Positions 8,715-16,382 of a DNA stretch of 64,000 bases are shown here, piece by piece. The stretch covers positions 1 through 64,000 of the forward strand of contig NZ_JASAOF010000029.1 of assembly GCF_029952525.1 (NCBI RefSeq), written 5' to 3'. The notes beneath the pieces were generated by a model, which worked only from the letters and a program-made list of their open reading frames with translations, did not search any database and was not told the origin of the DNA. Made by a program: the position numbers and the translations under genes. The DNA is from Saccharopolyspora ipomoeae (GTDB taxonomy: Bacteria; Actinomycetota; Actinomycetes; Mycobacteriales; Pseudonocardiaceae). Each line of letters opens with the position of its first letter. Position 1 is the first letter of the stretch.

Positions 8715-9347
8715 ATGTCCATGATCGAGTGGCTGAACACGATCCCCGCCGGGGTGATCTACCTGATCGTTGCCGGGGTCATCGGGCTGGAGAGCGTCGG
8801 CATCCCGCTTCCCGGCGAGATCCTGCTGGTCAGCGCGGGTGTGGCTGCGTCGCACGGGGTGATCAACCCGGTGCTGCTGGGCAGCTTCGCCGCGCTCGGG
8901 GCGATCGTGGGCGACTCGATCGGCTACGCCATCGGCAAGCGCTTCGGCCGCCGTCTGCTGACCTGGCTGGGCACCAAGCTGCCCAAGCACTTCGGCCCCA
9001 AGCCGCTGGCCCAGGCGGAGGGCCTCTTCGAGCGCTGGGGTGCGTGGACGGTCTTCGGCGGCCGGTTCGTGGCGCTGCTGCGCATCCTGGCCGGACCGCT
9101 GGCGGGCAGCCTCGGCATGCCCTACCGCAAGTTCCTGCTGGCCAACGCCACCGGCGGCATCGCGTGGGCGGGTCTGGTGACCGCCCTGTCGTACGCGTTC
9201 GGCCTGGTCGCGGGCCAGTGGTTCCACCGCTTCTCGTGGATCGGCCTGGTCATCGCGGTCGCCTTCGCCTGGTGGAGCACCCGCATCATCCAGAAGCGGG
9301 TCGAGCGCGCGGAGCGCCAGGAGGAACCGGAACCGGCCCAGAGCTGA
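8715..9347 (+). CDS. DedA-family membrane protein
   Basis: A 210-residue membrane protein of the DedA/SNARE-associated (VTT) family, whose members flip or transport polyprenyl-phosphate or phospholipid. Seen are the family motifs ESVGIPLPGEILLVSAG (residues 22-38, with conserved E and PxPGE), GDSIGYAIGKRFGRR, and GGRFVALLRILAGPLAGSLGMPYRKF, followed by C-terminal helices and a charged tail. The start is ATG at 8715, with an alternative at 8721. Upstream in-frame codons exist but give no family similarity. Confidence 0.9.
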   Translation: MSMIEWLNTIPAGVIYLIVAGVIGLESVGIPLPGEILLVSAGVAASHGVINPVLLGSFAALGAIVGDSIGYAIGKRFGRRLLTWLGTKLPKHFGPKPLAQAEGLFERWGAWTVFGGRFVALLRILAGPLAGSLGMPYRKFLLANATGGIAWAGLVTALSYAFGLVAGQWFHRFSWIGLVIAVAFAWWSTRIIQKRVERAERQEEPEPAQS

Positions 9348-9353
9348 CAGCAG

Positions 9354-9386
9354 AACACCCCCGGCGCCGCGAGCGCCGGGGGTGTT
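9354..9386 (+). terminator. bidirectional intrinsic terminator
   Basis: A perfect 14-bp stem (AACACCCCCGGCGC with its complement) and 5-nt loop between the convergent DedA and leuA genes. The A/T-rich ends of the stem give a T-run in either direction, so it can end transcription of both genes. Confidence 0.85.
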
Positions 9387-9399
9387 TCCGTCAGAGGGG

Positions 9400-11193
9400 T
9401 CAGCGGGAGGCGCGGTTGGCGGCCGAGACGACCGCCTGCAGCATCGCCGCGATGGTGGAGGTGTCCACGCCGACGCCCCAGAAGACGTCGTCGCCCACCG
9501 CGCACTCCAGGTAGGCCGCCGCGCGCGCGTCGTCGCCCGCGGTCAGCGCGTGCTGGTGGTAGTCCAGGACCCGGATGTCGTAGCCGACGGTGGTCAGCGC
9601 GTCGACGAACGCCGAGACGGGACCGTTGCCGCGCCCGGTGATCTGCCGCTCGTCGCCGTCCACCACGACCGTGGCCGTGATCGTCTCGTTCCCGGCCTCA
9701 CCGGAGGAGCTCTGCCGGACCAGCTTCAGCGGCGCGGTGGCCTCCAGGTACTCGGCGGAGAACGCCGTCCACATCGCGGCCGGGCTGACCTCGCCGCCCT
9801 CGTCGTCGGTGTGGCTCTGCACCGCCTTGGAGAACTCGATCTGCAGCTTGCGCGGCAGCTCCAGCTGGTGCTCGGTCTTCATCACGTACGCCACGCCGCC
9901 CTTGCCGGACTGCGAGTTGACCCGGATGACAGCTTCGTAGCTGCGGCCCACGTCCTTGGGGTCGATCGGCAGGTACGGGACCTCCCACGGGTGCTCGTCG
10001 ACGTTGACCCCGGCCTTGTCGGCCTCGGCGCGCAGCGCGTTCAGGCCCTTGTTGATGGCGTCCTGGTGGCTGCCGGAGAACGCGGTGTAGACGAGCTCGC
10101 CGCCCCACGGGTGCCGCTCGGCGACCGGCAGCTGGTTGCAGTGCTCGACGGTGCGCTTGACGTAGTCGATGTCGGAGAAGTCGATCTGCGGATCGATGCC
10201 CTGGCTGAACAGGTTCATGCCCAGCGCGACCAGGTCGACGTTGCCGGTGCGCTCGCCGTTGCCGAACAGGCAGCCCTCGATGCGGTCGGCGCCGGCCTGG
10301 TAGCCCAGCTCAGCGGCGGCGATGCCGGTGCCGCGGTCGTTGTGCGGGTGCAGCGACAGGATCACCGAGTCGCGTCGGGCCAGGTTGCGGTGCATCCACT
10401 CGATGGAGTCGGCGTAGACATTCGGGGTGGCCATCTCCACGGTCGCGGGCAGGTTCAGGATGACCGGCTTCTCCGGGGTGGGCTGCCAGATCTCGGTGAC
10501 CGCGTCGCAGACCTCGACGGCGTAGGACAGCTCGGTGCCGGTGTAGGACTCCGGCGAGTACTGGAAGCGGAAGTCGGTGTCCGGGTACTTGCCGGCCAGC
10601 TCCAGGGCCAGTTCGGCGCCCATCTTCGCGATCTTCTTGATGCCCTCCTGCTCCTCGCGGAACACCACGCGGCGCTGCAGGATCGACGTCGAGTTGTAGA
10701 TGTGCACGATGGCCTTCTGGGCGCCTTCGAGGGCCTGGAAGGTGCGCTCGATCAGCTCCGGGCGGCACTGGGTCAGCACCTGGATCCGCACGTCGGAGGG
10801 GATGGCGCCGTCCTCGATGATCTCGCGGACGAAGTCGAAGTCGGTCTGGCTGGCGGCCGGGAAGCCGACCTCGATCTCCTTGAAGCCCATCTGCACCAGC
10901 AGCTCGAACATGCGGCGCTTGCGCGCGGGCGACATCGGGTCGATCAGCGCCTGGTTGCCGTCGCGCAGGTCGACGGCGCACCACAGCGGGGCCTGGGTGA
11001 TCCGCTTGTCCGGCCAGGTGCGGTCGGGCAGGGATACGTCCTCGACCAGCTCGTGGAACGGCTTGTAGCGGTGGAAGGGCATCGAACTGCCCTGCTGCGG
11101 GTTCCACGACGGCTGTCCGGCGGGCGCGGGCTTGGCGGGTTTGCGCACTCGTCCGGCGAAGGGGGCCTGCGCGTCGGGGGTGTTGCTGCTCAT
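9400..11193 (-). CDS. leuA: 2-isopropylmalate synthase
   Basis: A 597-residue LeuA of the long actinobacterial type. It condenses acetyl-CoA with 2-ketoisovalerate, the first step of leucine synthesis. The catalytic TIM barrel contains LRDGNQALIDPM (metal-binding RDGNQ) and LHPHNDRGTGIA (HxH metal ligands); the linker and C-terminal LeuA dimer domain (from about residue 440, to VLDYHQHAL) give leucine feedback inhibition. The ATG start has a ribosome site AGGAGAACCCC. It is preceded by a leader peptide with consecutive Leu codons and alternative hairpins, so expression is likely attenuated by leucine supply. Confidence 0.97.
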   Translation of the reverse strand: MSSNTPDAQAPFAGRVRKPAKPAPAGQPSWNPQQGSSMPFHRYKPFHELVEDVSLPDRTWPDKRITQAPLWCAVDLRDGNQALIDPMSPARKRRMFELLVQMGFKEIEVGFPAASQTDFDFVREIIEDGAIPSDVRIQVLTQCRPELIERTFQALEGAQKAIVHIYNSTSILQRRVVFREEQEGIKKIAKMGAELALELAGKYPDTDFRFQYSPESYTGTELSYAVEVCDAVTEIWQPTPEKPVILNLPATVEMATPNVYADSIEWMHRNLARRDSVILSLHPHNDRGTGIAAAELGYQAGADRIEGCLFGNGERTGNVDLVALGMNLFSQGIDPQIDFSDIDYVKRTVEHCNQLPVAERHPWGGELVYTAFSGSHQDAINKGLNALRAEADKAGVNVDEHPWEVPYLPIDPKDVGRSYEAVIRVNSQSGKGGVAYVMKTEHQLELPRKLQIEFSKAVQSHTDDEGGEVSPAAMWTAFSAEYLEATAPLKLVRQSSSGEAGNETITATVVVDGDERQITGRGNGPVSAFVDALTTVGYDIRVLDYHQHALTAGDDARAAAYLECAVGDDVFWGVGVDTSTIAAMLQAVVSAANRASR

Positions 11194-11239
11194 CAGAGGG
11201 GTTCTCCTGGTCGCTTACCGGTTCACGGACTCGAGGTGA

Positions 11240-11310
11240 GACCGGCGCGTTCGTACCCCGCGACGAGGGGCCGGTCTAGGAGACCCCGTCGCGGCGGCGA
11301 AGCAGGAGAA
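11240..11310 (-). promoter_or_regulatory. leuA transcription attenuator
   Basis: Between the leader peptide and leuA, 7-bp arms GACCGGC/GCCGGTC (11240-11246 and 11270-11276) enclose a CCCC/GGGG inner stem. The leader's CCGCGACGGGG can instead pair with CCCCTCGTCGCGG, giving mutually exclusive folds. Ribosome stalling at the Leu codons would choose between them. Structure read by eye; no folding energy was computed. Confidence 0.6.
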
Positions 11311-11320
11311 CGCGAGCCAC
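11276..11320 (-). CDS. leuL: leuA leader peptide
   Basis: A 14-codon ORF upstream of leuA on the same strand: GTG start, peptide MARVLLLRRRDGVS, stop TAG. Three consecutive leucine codons (CTC CTG CTT) sit before a hairpin region, the hallmark of ribosome-mediated attenuation. The following RNA can form a terminator-like stem or an alternative pairing with the leader coding region. Too short for routine gene calling, but position, content and structure agree. Confidence 0.75.
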   Translation of the reverse strand: MARVLLLRRRDGVS

Positions 11321-11445
11321 GGACCCAGGCTAACCGCATCAGGGGCCCGCAGTGCAAGCGCCCGTTCCAGATGCTGGGAGGTCCGGGGCGCGCCCCGCGT
11401 GAAGGACCCTCCCGGAACGGCCCGGTCTCGTGCCACACTGATCTC

Positions 11446-11796
11446 GTGACCGAGGACGTTCGTGCGGGTGCCCGCGAGGGCGGTGTGCGGCGCGCTGACC
11501 TGCGACGCGGGTGGGGGCGCTTCGTCGACGTGCTGATCCAGGTGGTCCGCTGGGCGGGCCTGGTGTGCGCGGCGCTGCTGGCGATCCATGTGATCCTCAC
11601 CATCGGCAGCGCGAATCCGGACAACGGGATCACCCGTTTCGTGGCCTCCGCGGCCGATCCCCTCGCGCTCGGGTTCCAGGACCTGTTCACCCCGGCCGAC
11701 CCGCAGCTGGCGGTCCTGCTCAACTACGGCATCGCCGCGGTCTTCTGGCTCGTCGTCACCTCCCTCGCCACCAAGATCCTCGCCGCGCTGCGCTGA
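11446..11796 (+). CDS. small two-helix membrane protein
   Basis: A 116-residue protein, GTG start at 11446. A charged N-terminus of about 26 residues precedes a membrane helix (LVCAALLAIHVILTIG), a soluble middle, and a second helix (AVLLNYGIAAVFWLVVTSLA). It resembles conserved small actinobacterial membrane proteins of unknown role. It is divergent from leuA and followed by a cluster of four family-A palindromes that probably end its transcript. Confidence 0.75.
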   Translation: MTEDVRAGAREGGVRRADLRRGWGRFVDVLIQVVRWAGLVCAALLAIHVILTIGSANPDNGITRFVASAADPLALGFQDLFTPADPQLAVLLNYGIAAVFWLVVTSLATKILAALR

Positions 11797-11804
11797 GGTC
11801 GGCA

Positions 11805-11832
11805 GAGGGAAGTTTTCATGAAAACTTCCCTC
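11805..11832 (+). repeat. family-A palindrome, copy 1
   Basis: A perfect 28-nt palindrome, core GAAGTTTTCATGAAAACTTC extended by GAGG/CCTC, 8 nt after the stop of the two-helix membrane protein. The 14-bp arms make it terminator-like in both directions. Confidence 0.8.
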
Positions 11833-11854
11833 CCCACGGGGCCACCACCAAGAC

Positions 11855-11878
11855 GAAGTTCTCATGAAAACTGTCCCC
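11855..11878 (+). repeat. family-A palindrome, copy 2 (degenerate)
   Basis: A diverged copy with the same CTCATGAAAAC centre; the left arm GAAGTTCTCA and right arm TGAAAACTGT keep about eight pairs. It lies between copies 1 and 3. Confidence 0.7.
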
Positions 11879-11947
11879 TCCCAACGGGGAGAAGTCCGAA
11901 GTGGACGTTCTTGGGGAGGCTCCTGACCTCGTGGGTCACCTCTCGAA

Positions 11948-11970
11948 AAGGAAGTTTTCATGAAAACTGC
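11948..11970 (+). repeat. family-A palindrome, copy 3
   Basis: GGAAGTTTTCATGAAAACTGC, with the core intact and the right flank changed. Third member of the cluster. Confidence 0.7.
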
Positions 11971-11995
11971 GCACGTCGACGAGGTGTCGTTCGAA

Positions 11996-12022
11996 GGGGA
12001 GGTTTTCATGAAAACTTCCCTC
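11996..12022 (+). repeat. family-A palindrome, copy 4
   Basis: The core TTTTCATGAAAA with arms GGGGAGG/CTTCCC, followed by CGCCCATGGACGTCGG. The GGACGTCG tail recurs near the copies at 16342 and 42903, so homology extends past the hairpin. Confidence 0.75.
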
Positions 12023-12175
12023 GCCCATGGACGTCGGGGGTGGGTGTGACCGACACCGTCGTGTGATCCCGGTGGTGGAATCAGGGTCGTGATCGCCGGA
12101 GCTGGGAGGATCGGGCGTGTACCCCCCGGTCGCTCGGCGTGGAGCGCAGGCCCCGGCGACCCGAAGGGATGACGG

Positions 12176-13978
12176 TTGAGCACCGGCGCGCTCCCGAGAC
12201 TCGAAGCACCACCGTGGCTGCGGCACATGCTGCGCCCGATCGCCATCCCCACCGACTGGACCCGCGTGGCCGTCGCCGCGGGCGGGGTCGGGGTACCGCA
12301 GGTGCTCGGCCTGCTCACCGGGCGCGTCGACGCGGCCGTGGTGGCCTCCGTCGGGGCGCTGTGCGCGAGCTTCTCCGACGTCACCGGCTCCTACCGGTTC
12401 CGGCTGCGGCGACTGGTGATCGCCGCGGTGCTCGGGGCGATCGGCTTCGCCGCCGGAGCCGCCGCGCCAGGCCCGCTGTGGGCGATGGTCGCCGTGCTGG
12501 CCGTGTCGGTCCCGTCGGTGCTGAGCAGCAGGCTGGGGGAGCTGTGGGCCTCCGGCGGCGCGCACATGCTGACCTTCTGCGTGGTGGCCACCGGCCAGCG
12601 CTCGGCGGTGCTGCCGGTGCCCGAGCAGGTCGGCTGGTTCCTCGCCGGGGAACTGCTGGTCGTGGCCCTGGCGGCGGCGACGTGGCCGCTGCGCGGCACG
12701 GCTCCCGCCCGGGGCGCGGTCGCCGACGTCTTCACCGCGATCCTGCGGATGCTCGGGCCGGGTGACGCGGTCGCCGCCCGCCGGCACCTGACCCGGGCTC
12801 TCAACACCTCGCACGACGTGCTCATCGGCGGTGCCTCGATGTCGCGCAGCCGCGTCCGCGACCGCCTCCACCTGGTCCACCTGCGCGCGACCCCGGTGGT
12901 GGAGGCGGCGGTGTCGGTCGCGCACGCCGGGCTGACCCCGCCGCCGCGCACCCGCGAGGCCCTGGCCGAGCTCGCCCGCTGCGTCCGCACCGGCGACACC
13001 CCACCCCGGTTCCAGCCCGGTGAGCACGATTCCGCGCTGCTCGCGGCGCTGGACGAGGGCATCGCCGAGCTCGTCGACGCCCTCCGCGAGGCCAAGCGCC
13101 AGCAGGCGCCCGGCGCGCCGAGGCGGCGGCCGAGCATCGGCGCCACCACCTGGTTGCTGGCGCTGCGGATGCTGCTGTGCCTGGCGCTGGCGGAGGGGTT
13201 CGGGCTGGTCGCGGGCCTGGACCAGACGTACTGGATCGCGCTGACGGTCGCGCTGGTGCTGCGCCCGAACTCGGGTTCGGTGTTCGCCCGGACCGTGCTG
13301 CGCGCGCTCGGCACGATCCTCGGCGTGCTGGTGGCGTGGGCGCTGCTGGCGCTGCTGCCCGCGGGCTGGCTGCTGGTGCCGTTCATCATCGCCCTCGCCG
13401 GCAAGCTCCCGGTGGCGCTGAGCAGGCACTACGGGTTGTTCAGCGCGGTGGTGACGGCGCTGGTGCTGCTGCAGATGAGCCAGCAGCAGCAGTTCTACCC
13501 GGCGGCGAGGCTGCTGGACACCTTCGTCGGCTGCGCGATCGTGCTGGTCGTGGGGTTCGCACTGCGCGGGATGCGCACCGGCCCGTCGCTGCGGGACGGT
13601 GTCGCCGACGCGGTCGAGTCGGTCGCCGACTACGTGTCGCGGTCGCTGGCGGGCGCCGAGCACGGCCGGTCCGCGCTGCGCCGCCGCACCTACCGGCAGC
13701 TCGCCGACCTGCGGTCCCGCCTGCAGCAGCTGCTGATGAACCCCACCCACCACGGGGAGGCCGAGGCGTGGTGGCCGACGATCGCCGTCCTGGAGCGGGT
13801 CGTCGACGCCGCCACCGAGCGAGCGGTCCGGGCGGGCGAGGCCGATCTGCAGCAGGCGCAGCTGCTGGTCTCCGAGATGCGCACGCTCAACCGCAGGCTG
13901 CGCGCGGACCCCGAGGTCGCCCCGGACGCGTTGCGCGCCGACCTCGACGCGATCCACCGGCACCTCGCCACCGAGTGA
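12176..13978 (+). CDS. FUSC-family membrane protein
   Basis: A 600-residue protein of the FUSC/aromatic acid exporter-like superfamily. An N-terminal block of membrane helices (about residues 20-160), a soluble helical middle, a second block (about 320-465, FUSC-2 type, with YWIALTVALVLRPNSGSVFARTV) and a C-terminal cytoplasmic helical domain are visible. The start is TTG at 12176 with GAAGGGA 8 nt before; an ATG at 12169 is out of frame. The likely role is efflux of small organic acids or xenobiotics (family knowledge). It converges with kynU, with only 11 nt between stops. Confidence 0.85.
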   Translation: MSTGALPRLEAPPWLRHMLRPIAIPTDWTRVAVAAGGVGVPQVLGLLTGRVDAAVVASVGALCASFSDVTGSYRFRLRRLVIAAVLGAIGFAAGAAAPGPLWAMVAVLAVSVPSVLSSRLGELWASGGAHMLTFCVVATGQRSAVLPVPEQVGWFLAGELLVVALAAATWPLRGTAPARGAVADVFTAILRMLGPGDAVAARRHLTRALNTSHDVLIGGASMSRSRVRDRLHLVHLRATPVVEAAVSVAHAGLTPPPRTREALAELARCVRTGDTPPRFQPGEHDSALLAALDEGIAELVDALREAKRQQAPGAPRRRPSIGATTWLLALRMLLCLALAEGFGLVAGLDQTYWIALTVALVLRPNSGSVFARTVLRALGTILGVLVAWALLALLPAGWLLVPFIIALAGKLPVALSRHYGLFSAVVTALVLLQMSQQQQFYPAARLLDTFVGCAIVLVVGFALRGMRTGPSLRDGVADAVESVADYVSRSLAGAEHGRSALRRRTYRQLADLRSRLQQLLMNPTHHGEAEAWWPTIAVLERVVDAATERAVRAGEADLQQAQLLVSEMRTLNRRLRADPEVAPDALRADLDAIHRHLATE

Positions 13979-13989
13979 CGAGGAGCTGC

Positions 13990-15144
13990 TCAGCGGATCT
14001 CGTGGAGGGTGGCGTGGAGGCGCTCCGCCGCTTGCCAGACGTCGACGTAGGACAGCCAGGCGGGGGCGAAGTTGAACCGCAGCAGGTCCGGTTCGGCGTA
14101 CTCGACCAGCACGCTGCGGTCCGACAGCAGGTCGGCGATGCGCTGCGCCTGCTCGTGCCGGAGGCACACCTGCGCCCGGCGCCGGGCGTCGGGCGTGCGC
14201 ACCTCGACCGCGGCGTCGGCGCAGAACTCGCCGACCCGCTCCAGGAACAGCTCCACCAGGCCGGTGGTCTTCGCCGCGAGCGCGCTCGCCGGGACGCCGT
14301 CGAGGATGGCCAGCACGTCGCGCAGCTCGGTCGCCGCGAGCGTCGCGGCCGGTCCGGCGAAGCCCTCCGCCAGCGGGTGCCGCAGGCCCCCGGTCGGCGA
14401 GGGTTCGTGGTGCCGCTCGGCGACGAAGCCGAACGACGGTGCGGTCGTGCTCCCACCCAGGTACTTGTGCCCGCAGCCGATCGCGAAGTCCGCGTCCCAG
14501 CGGTGCAGGTCGACGTCCAGCGCTCCGGCCGAGTGGCTGAGGTCCCACAGCGTCAGCGCGCCACCGCGGTGGATCTCGGCGGTGATCGGTTCAGCGTCGC
14601 GGGCAGCGCCGGAGCGCAGGTCCGCGTGCGAGAGGGCGACCATCGCGACCTGGTCGAGGTCCAGCGCGTCCAGGCCGTCGACGCCGTCGATCAGCTGCAA
14701 CCGTCCGCCGATGTGGTCGGCGGCGGACTGGGCGAGGCAGCGGTCGGTGGCGAAGCAGTCGCGGCCCACGGCCAGGACCGGCCGCCCGGGGCGCAGCTTC
14801 GCGGCCGCGACCAGGGCCTTGAACAGGTTGATCGAGGTCGACTCGGCGACGGTGAGCTCGCCGGCGGCCGCGCCGACCAGCGGGGCCAGCGCGGCGGCCG
14901 CCAGCCGCGCCTCGCGCCGCCAGTCCGATTCGCCGGAGGGGCGACCGCTGCGCGGTTCCCAGCGGTGCTGGACGAACCGGCGCAGTCGCGCGGGTGAGGT
15001 GCGGGGCATCGGGCCGCCGCTGTGGCCGTCCACGCGGATGACTCCGGGGACGAGGTCGTAGCGCAGGCGCAGTCCAGCGAGCACGTCGGCGTCATCAAGC
15101 GCTTCCGCGGTCGTTCTGATACTCGTCCACACGAGTGAAGTCAT
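13990..15144 (-). CDS. kynU: kynureninase-family PLP enzyme
   Basis: A 384-residue fold-type I PLP enzyme closest to kynureninase, which splits kynurenine or 3-hydroxykynurenine to (hydroxy)anthranilate and alanine. The diagnostic stretch DLSHSAGALDVDLHRWDADF leads to GCGHKYLGG, whose lysine binds PLP; LTVAESTSINLFKALVAAA is the cofactor-phosphate region. Family members usually have more residues (about 400-420) and GCSYKYLNGGPG, so this is a somewhat diverged member. No tryptophan dioxygenase or formamidase lies nearby, so its use in catabolism or in a secondary pathway is open. Confidence 0.85.
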   Translation of the reverse strand: MTSLVWTSIRTTAEALDDADVLAGLRLRYDLVPGVIRVDGHSGGPMPRTSPARLRRFVQHRWEPRSGRPSGESDWRREARLAAAALAPLVGAAAGELTVAESTSINLFKALVAAAKLRPGRPVLAVGRDCFATDRCLAQSAADHIGGRLQLIDGVDGLDALDLDQVAMVALSHADLRSGAARDAEPITAEIHRGGALTLWDLSHSAGALDVDLHRWDADFAIGCGHKYLGGSTTAPSFGFVAERHHEPSPTGGLRHPLAEGFAGPAATLAATELRDVLAILDGVPASALAAKTTGLVELFLERVGEFCADAAVEVRTPDARRRAQVCLRHEQAQRIADLLSDRSVLVEYAEPDLLRFNFAPAWLSYVDVWQAAERLHATLHEIR

Positions 15145-15181
15145 ACCGCATCAACGAACCGCATGTAACCGAAGCGGCGAT

Positions 15182-15197
15182 CAATTGCGGTAAATTG
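15182..15197. promoter_or_regulatory. candidate kynU operator
   Basis: An AT-rich inverted repeat CAATT-N6-AATTG (CAATTGCGGTAAATTG) 40 nt upstream of the kynU start, in otherwise GC-rich DNA. The position suits an operator. The regulator is unknown. Confidence 0.35.
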
Positions 15198-15298
15198 CAC
15201 GGGGTCGTAATGCGACTGGGGGATTGATCTGGTCCGATCACCACCGCAGCGGACGTCGACGCCGAACCGCGCGCCAATTCTGGGAATTCACCAGTCGT

Positions 15299-15922
15299 TC
15301 AGTCGACTTGCGCCGCGCACTCCCGGCACACCTTGGCCGAGTACGCCAGCGCGAAGTGCGCCGCGACGGTGCCCGCGGCGAGGAGCAGCAGCAGCGGCCA
15401 GTTCTCGGCCGGCGGCAGCGTCGTGGCCAGGGCGATCGACGCCAGCGGCATCGCGATGCTGGCGGCGGTGCCGGTCCAGCCCAGCACCAGCGGCAACCTG
15501 CCGGGCACCGCGAGACGGCGGGTGATGAGCAGCACCGCGCAGCCCACGACCGCGGCGGTCCCGGCGACGGCGGCGAGCAGCTGCGCGGTCTGCGACGTCG
15601 GGACGCTCTGGTCGCGGCCGATCGTGGAGGCGAGCCGCCAGCCGCCGAGCAGCACCGGCACGGTCACCAGCAGCGCGAACGCGGTGTGCCGGGTCTGGGC
15701 GACGGTGAGCTCCCGCTGGCAGCTGGGCGCGACCTCGGCGGGCGTGCCGAACTCGCGCACCGCGTCCTGCACGGCCTGCTCCGGCGGCAGGCCCGCGTCG
15801 GTGCGCGCGGTGACGGTGTCCGTGAGCCCGTCGCGGATCTCCTGGACCATGCGGGCCTTGACCCGCGCGGGTCCGCGCAGCTCCGCGGCGAGCTCGTCGA
15901 CGTAGGTCTCGATGGCGTTCAC
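15299..15922 (-). CDS. HAAS-domain membrane protein
   Basis: A 207-residue protein with an N-terminal HAAS/permease-prefix helical domain (NAIETYVDELAAELRGPARVKARMVQEIRDGL, residues 2-35) and four or so membrane helices (VTVPVLLGGW, LLAAVAGTAAVVGCAVLLI, LVLGWTGTAASIAMPLASIAL, LLLLLAAGTVAAHFALAY). Its GTG start overlaps the TGA of the upstream PadR gene (GTGA), so it is translationally coupled. PadR/HAAS pairs usually sense envelope or drug stress; its exact role is unknown. Confidence 0.85.
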   Translation of the reverse strand: MNAIETYVDELAAELRGPARVKARMVQEIRDGLTDTVTARTDAGLPPEQAVQDAVREFGTPAEVAPSCQRELTVAQTRHTAFALLVTVPVLLGGWRLASTIGRDQSVPTSQTAQLLAAVAGTAAVVGCAVLLITRRLAVPGRLPLVLGWTGTAASIAMPLASIALATTLPPAENWPLLLLLAAGTVAAHFALAYSAKVCRECAAQVD

Positions 15923-16251
15923 GCTGGGCTCCCTGGGTTGAGCACGGCGCCGATCGCGGCGGTGAACGCCCGCCAGTCGGCCCGCTCTCCGGCCAGACTG
16001 CGCCGCCCGGCGTCGGTGAGCCGGTAGCAACGCCGACGCCGCCGCTGTCCGACCGCTTCCCAGTTGCTGGCGAGCAGGCCGAGGCGTTCGAGGCGCTTGA
16101 GCGCGGGGTAGATCGTCCCGGTGCGCAGTTCGAGCGCGCCGCCGCTGCGGTTCATCACCGAGGTGATGATCGCGTAGCCGTGCAGCGGGCCGGGTTCGAG
16201 CACGGCGAGCAGCAGTCCGTCCAGGTGCCCTCGCACCGCGTCCGCCTTCAT
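15919..16251 (-). CDS. PadR-family transcriptional regulator
   Basis: A 110-residue winged-helix PadR repressor: LLLAVLEPGPLHGYAIITSVMNRSGGALEL, then GTIYPALKRLERLGLLASNWE, the DNA-recognition part, and a short C-terminal dimer helix. The start is ATG at 16251; an in-frame ATG at 16263 adds four residues. A TCACC-N6-GGTGA inverted repeat spans these start codons, suggesting autorepression. It is coupled to the downstream HAAS membrane protein. Confidence 0.9.
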   Translation of the reverse strand: MKADAVRGHLDGLLLAVLEPGPLHGYAIITSVMNRSGGALELRTGTIYPALKRLERLGLLASNWEAVGQRRRRRCYRLTDAGRRSLAGERADWRAFTAAIGAVLNPGSPA

Positions 16252-16256
16252 GCGAC

Positions 16257-16272
16257 TCACCATATCGGGTGA
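16257..16272. promoter_or_regulatory. candidate PadR operator
   Basis: An inverted repeat TCACC-ATATCG-GGTGA at the 5' end of the PadR gene. Position and symmetry fit a PadR autoregulatory site; binding is not shown. Confidence 0.5.
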
Positions 16273-16341
16273 CCAGGTCGTGTCAGGAGGCCTTGTGGTG
16301 CGTCTGACCTCGAACGATCCCGAACGCGCTGTCCGAGGGGC

Positions 16342-16368
16342 GGGAAAGTCTTCATGAAAACCTCCCCA
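16342..16368 (-). repeat. family-A palindrome, copy 5
   Basis: GGGAAAGTCTTCATGAAAAC with right arm CTCCCC, followed by CACCCCACCGACGTCG. It lies downstream of the nitroreductase gene and upstream of PadR, so it probably ends the nitroreductase transcript. Confidence 0.7.
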
Positions 16369-16382
16369 CCCCACCGACGTCG

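Larger units (their letters stand above)
11797..12175. other. 379-nt gap with four family-A palindromes
   Basis: No gene is seen here. The gap between the two-helix membrane protein and the FUSC gene carries four copies of a TTTTCATGAAAA-centred palindrome within about 220 nt, then roughly 150 nt that should hold the FUSC promoter. Confidence 0.7.

Noticed and set aside
9382..11796. Very long plus-strand open frame opposite leuA
   Set aside because: Its bulk is antisense to leuA with Asp/Gly/Arg-rich, family-free translation typical of GC-rich shadow frames. Only its last 116 codons, from GTG 11446, look real.
11805..12022. CRISPR array
   Set aside because: Repeats are palindromic, unevenly spaced and degenerate, and no cas genes are near.
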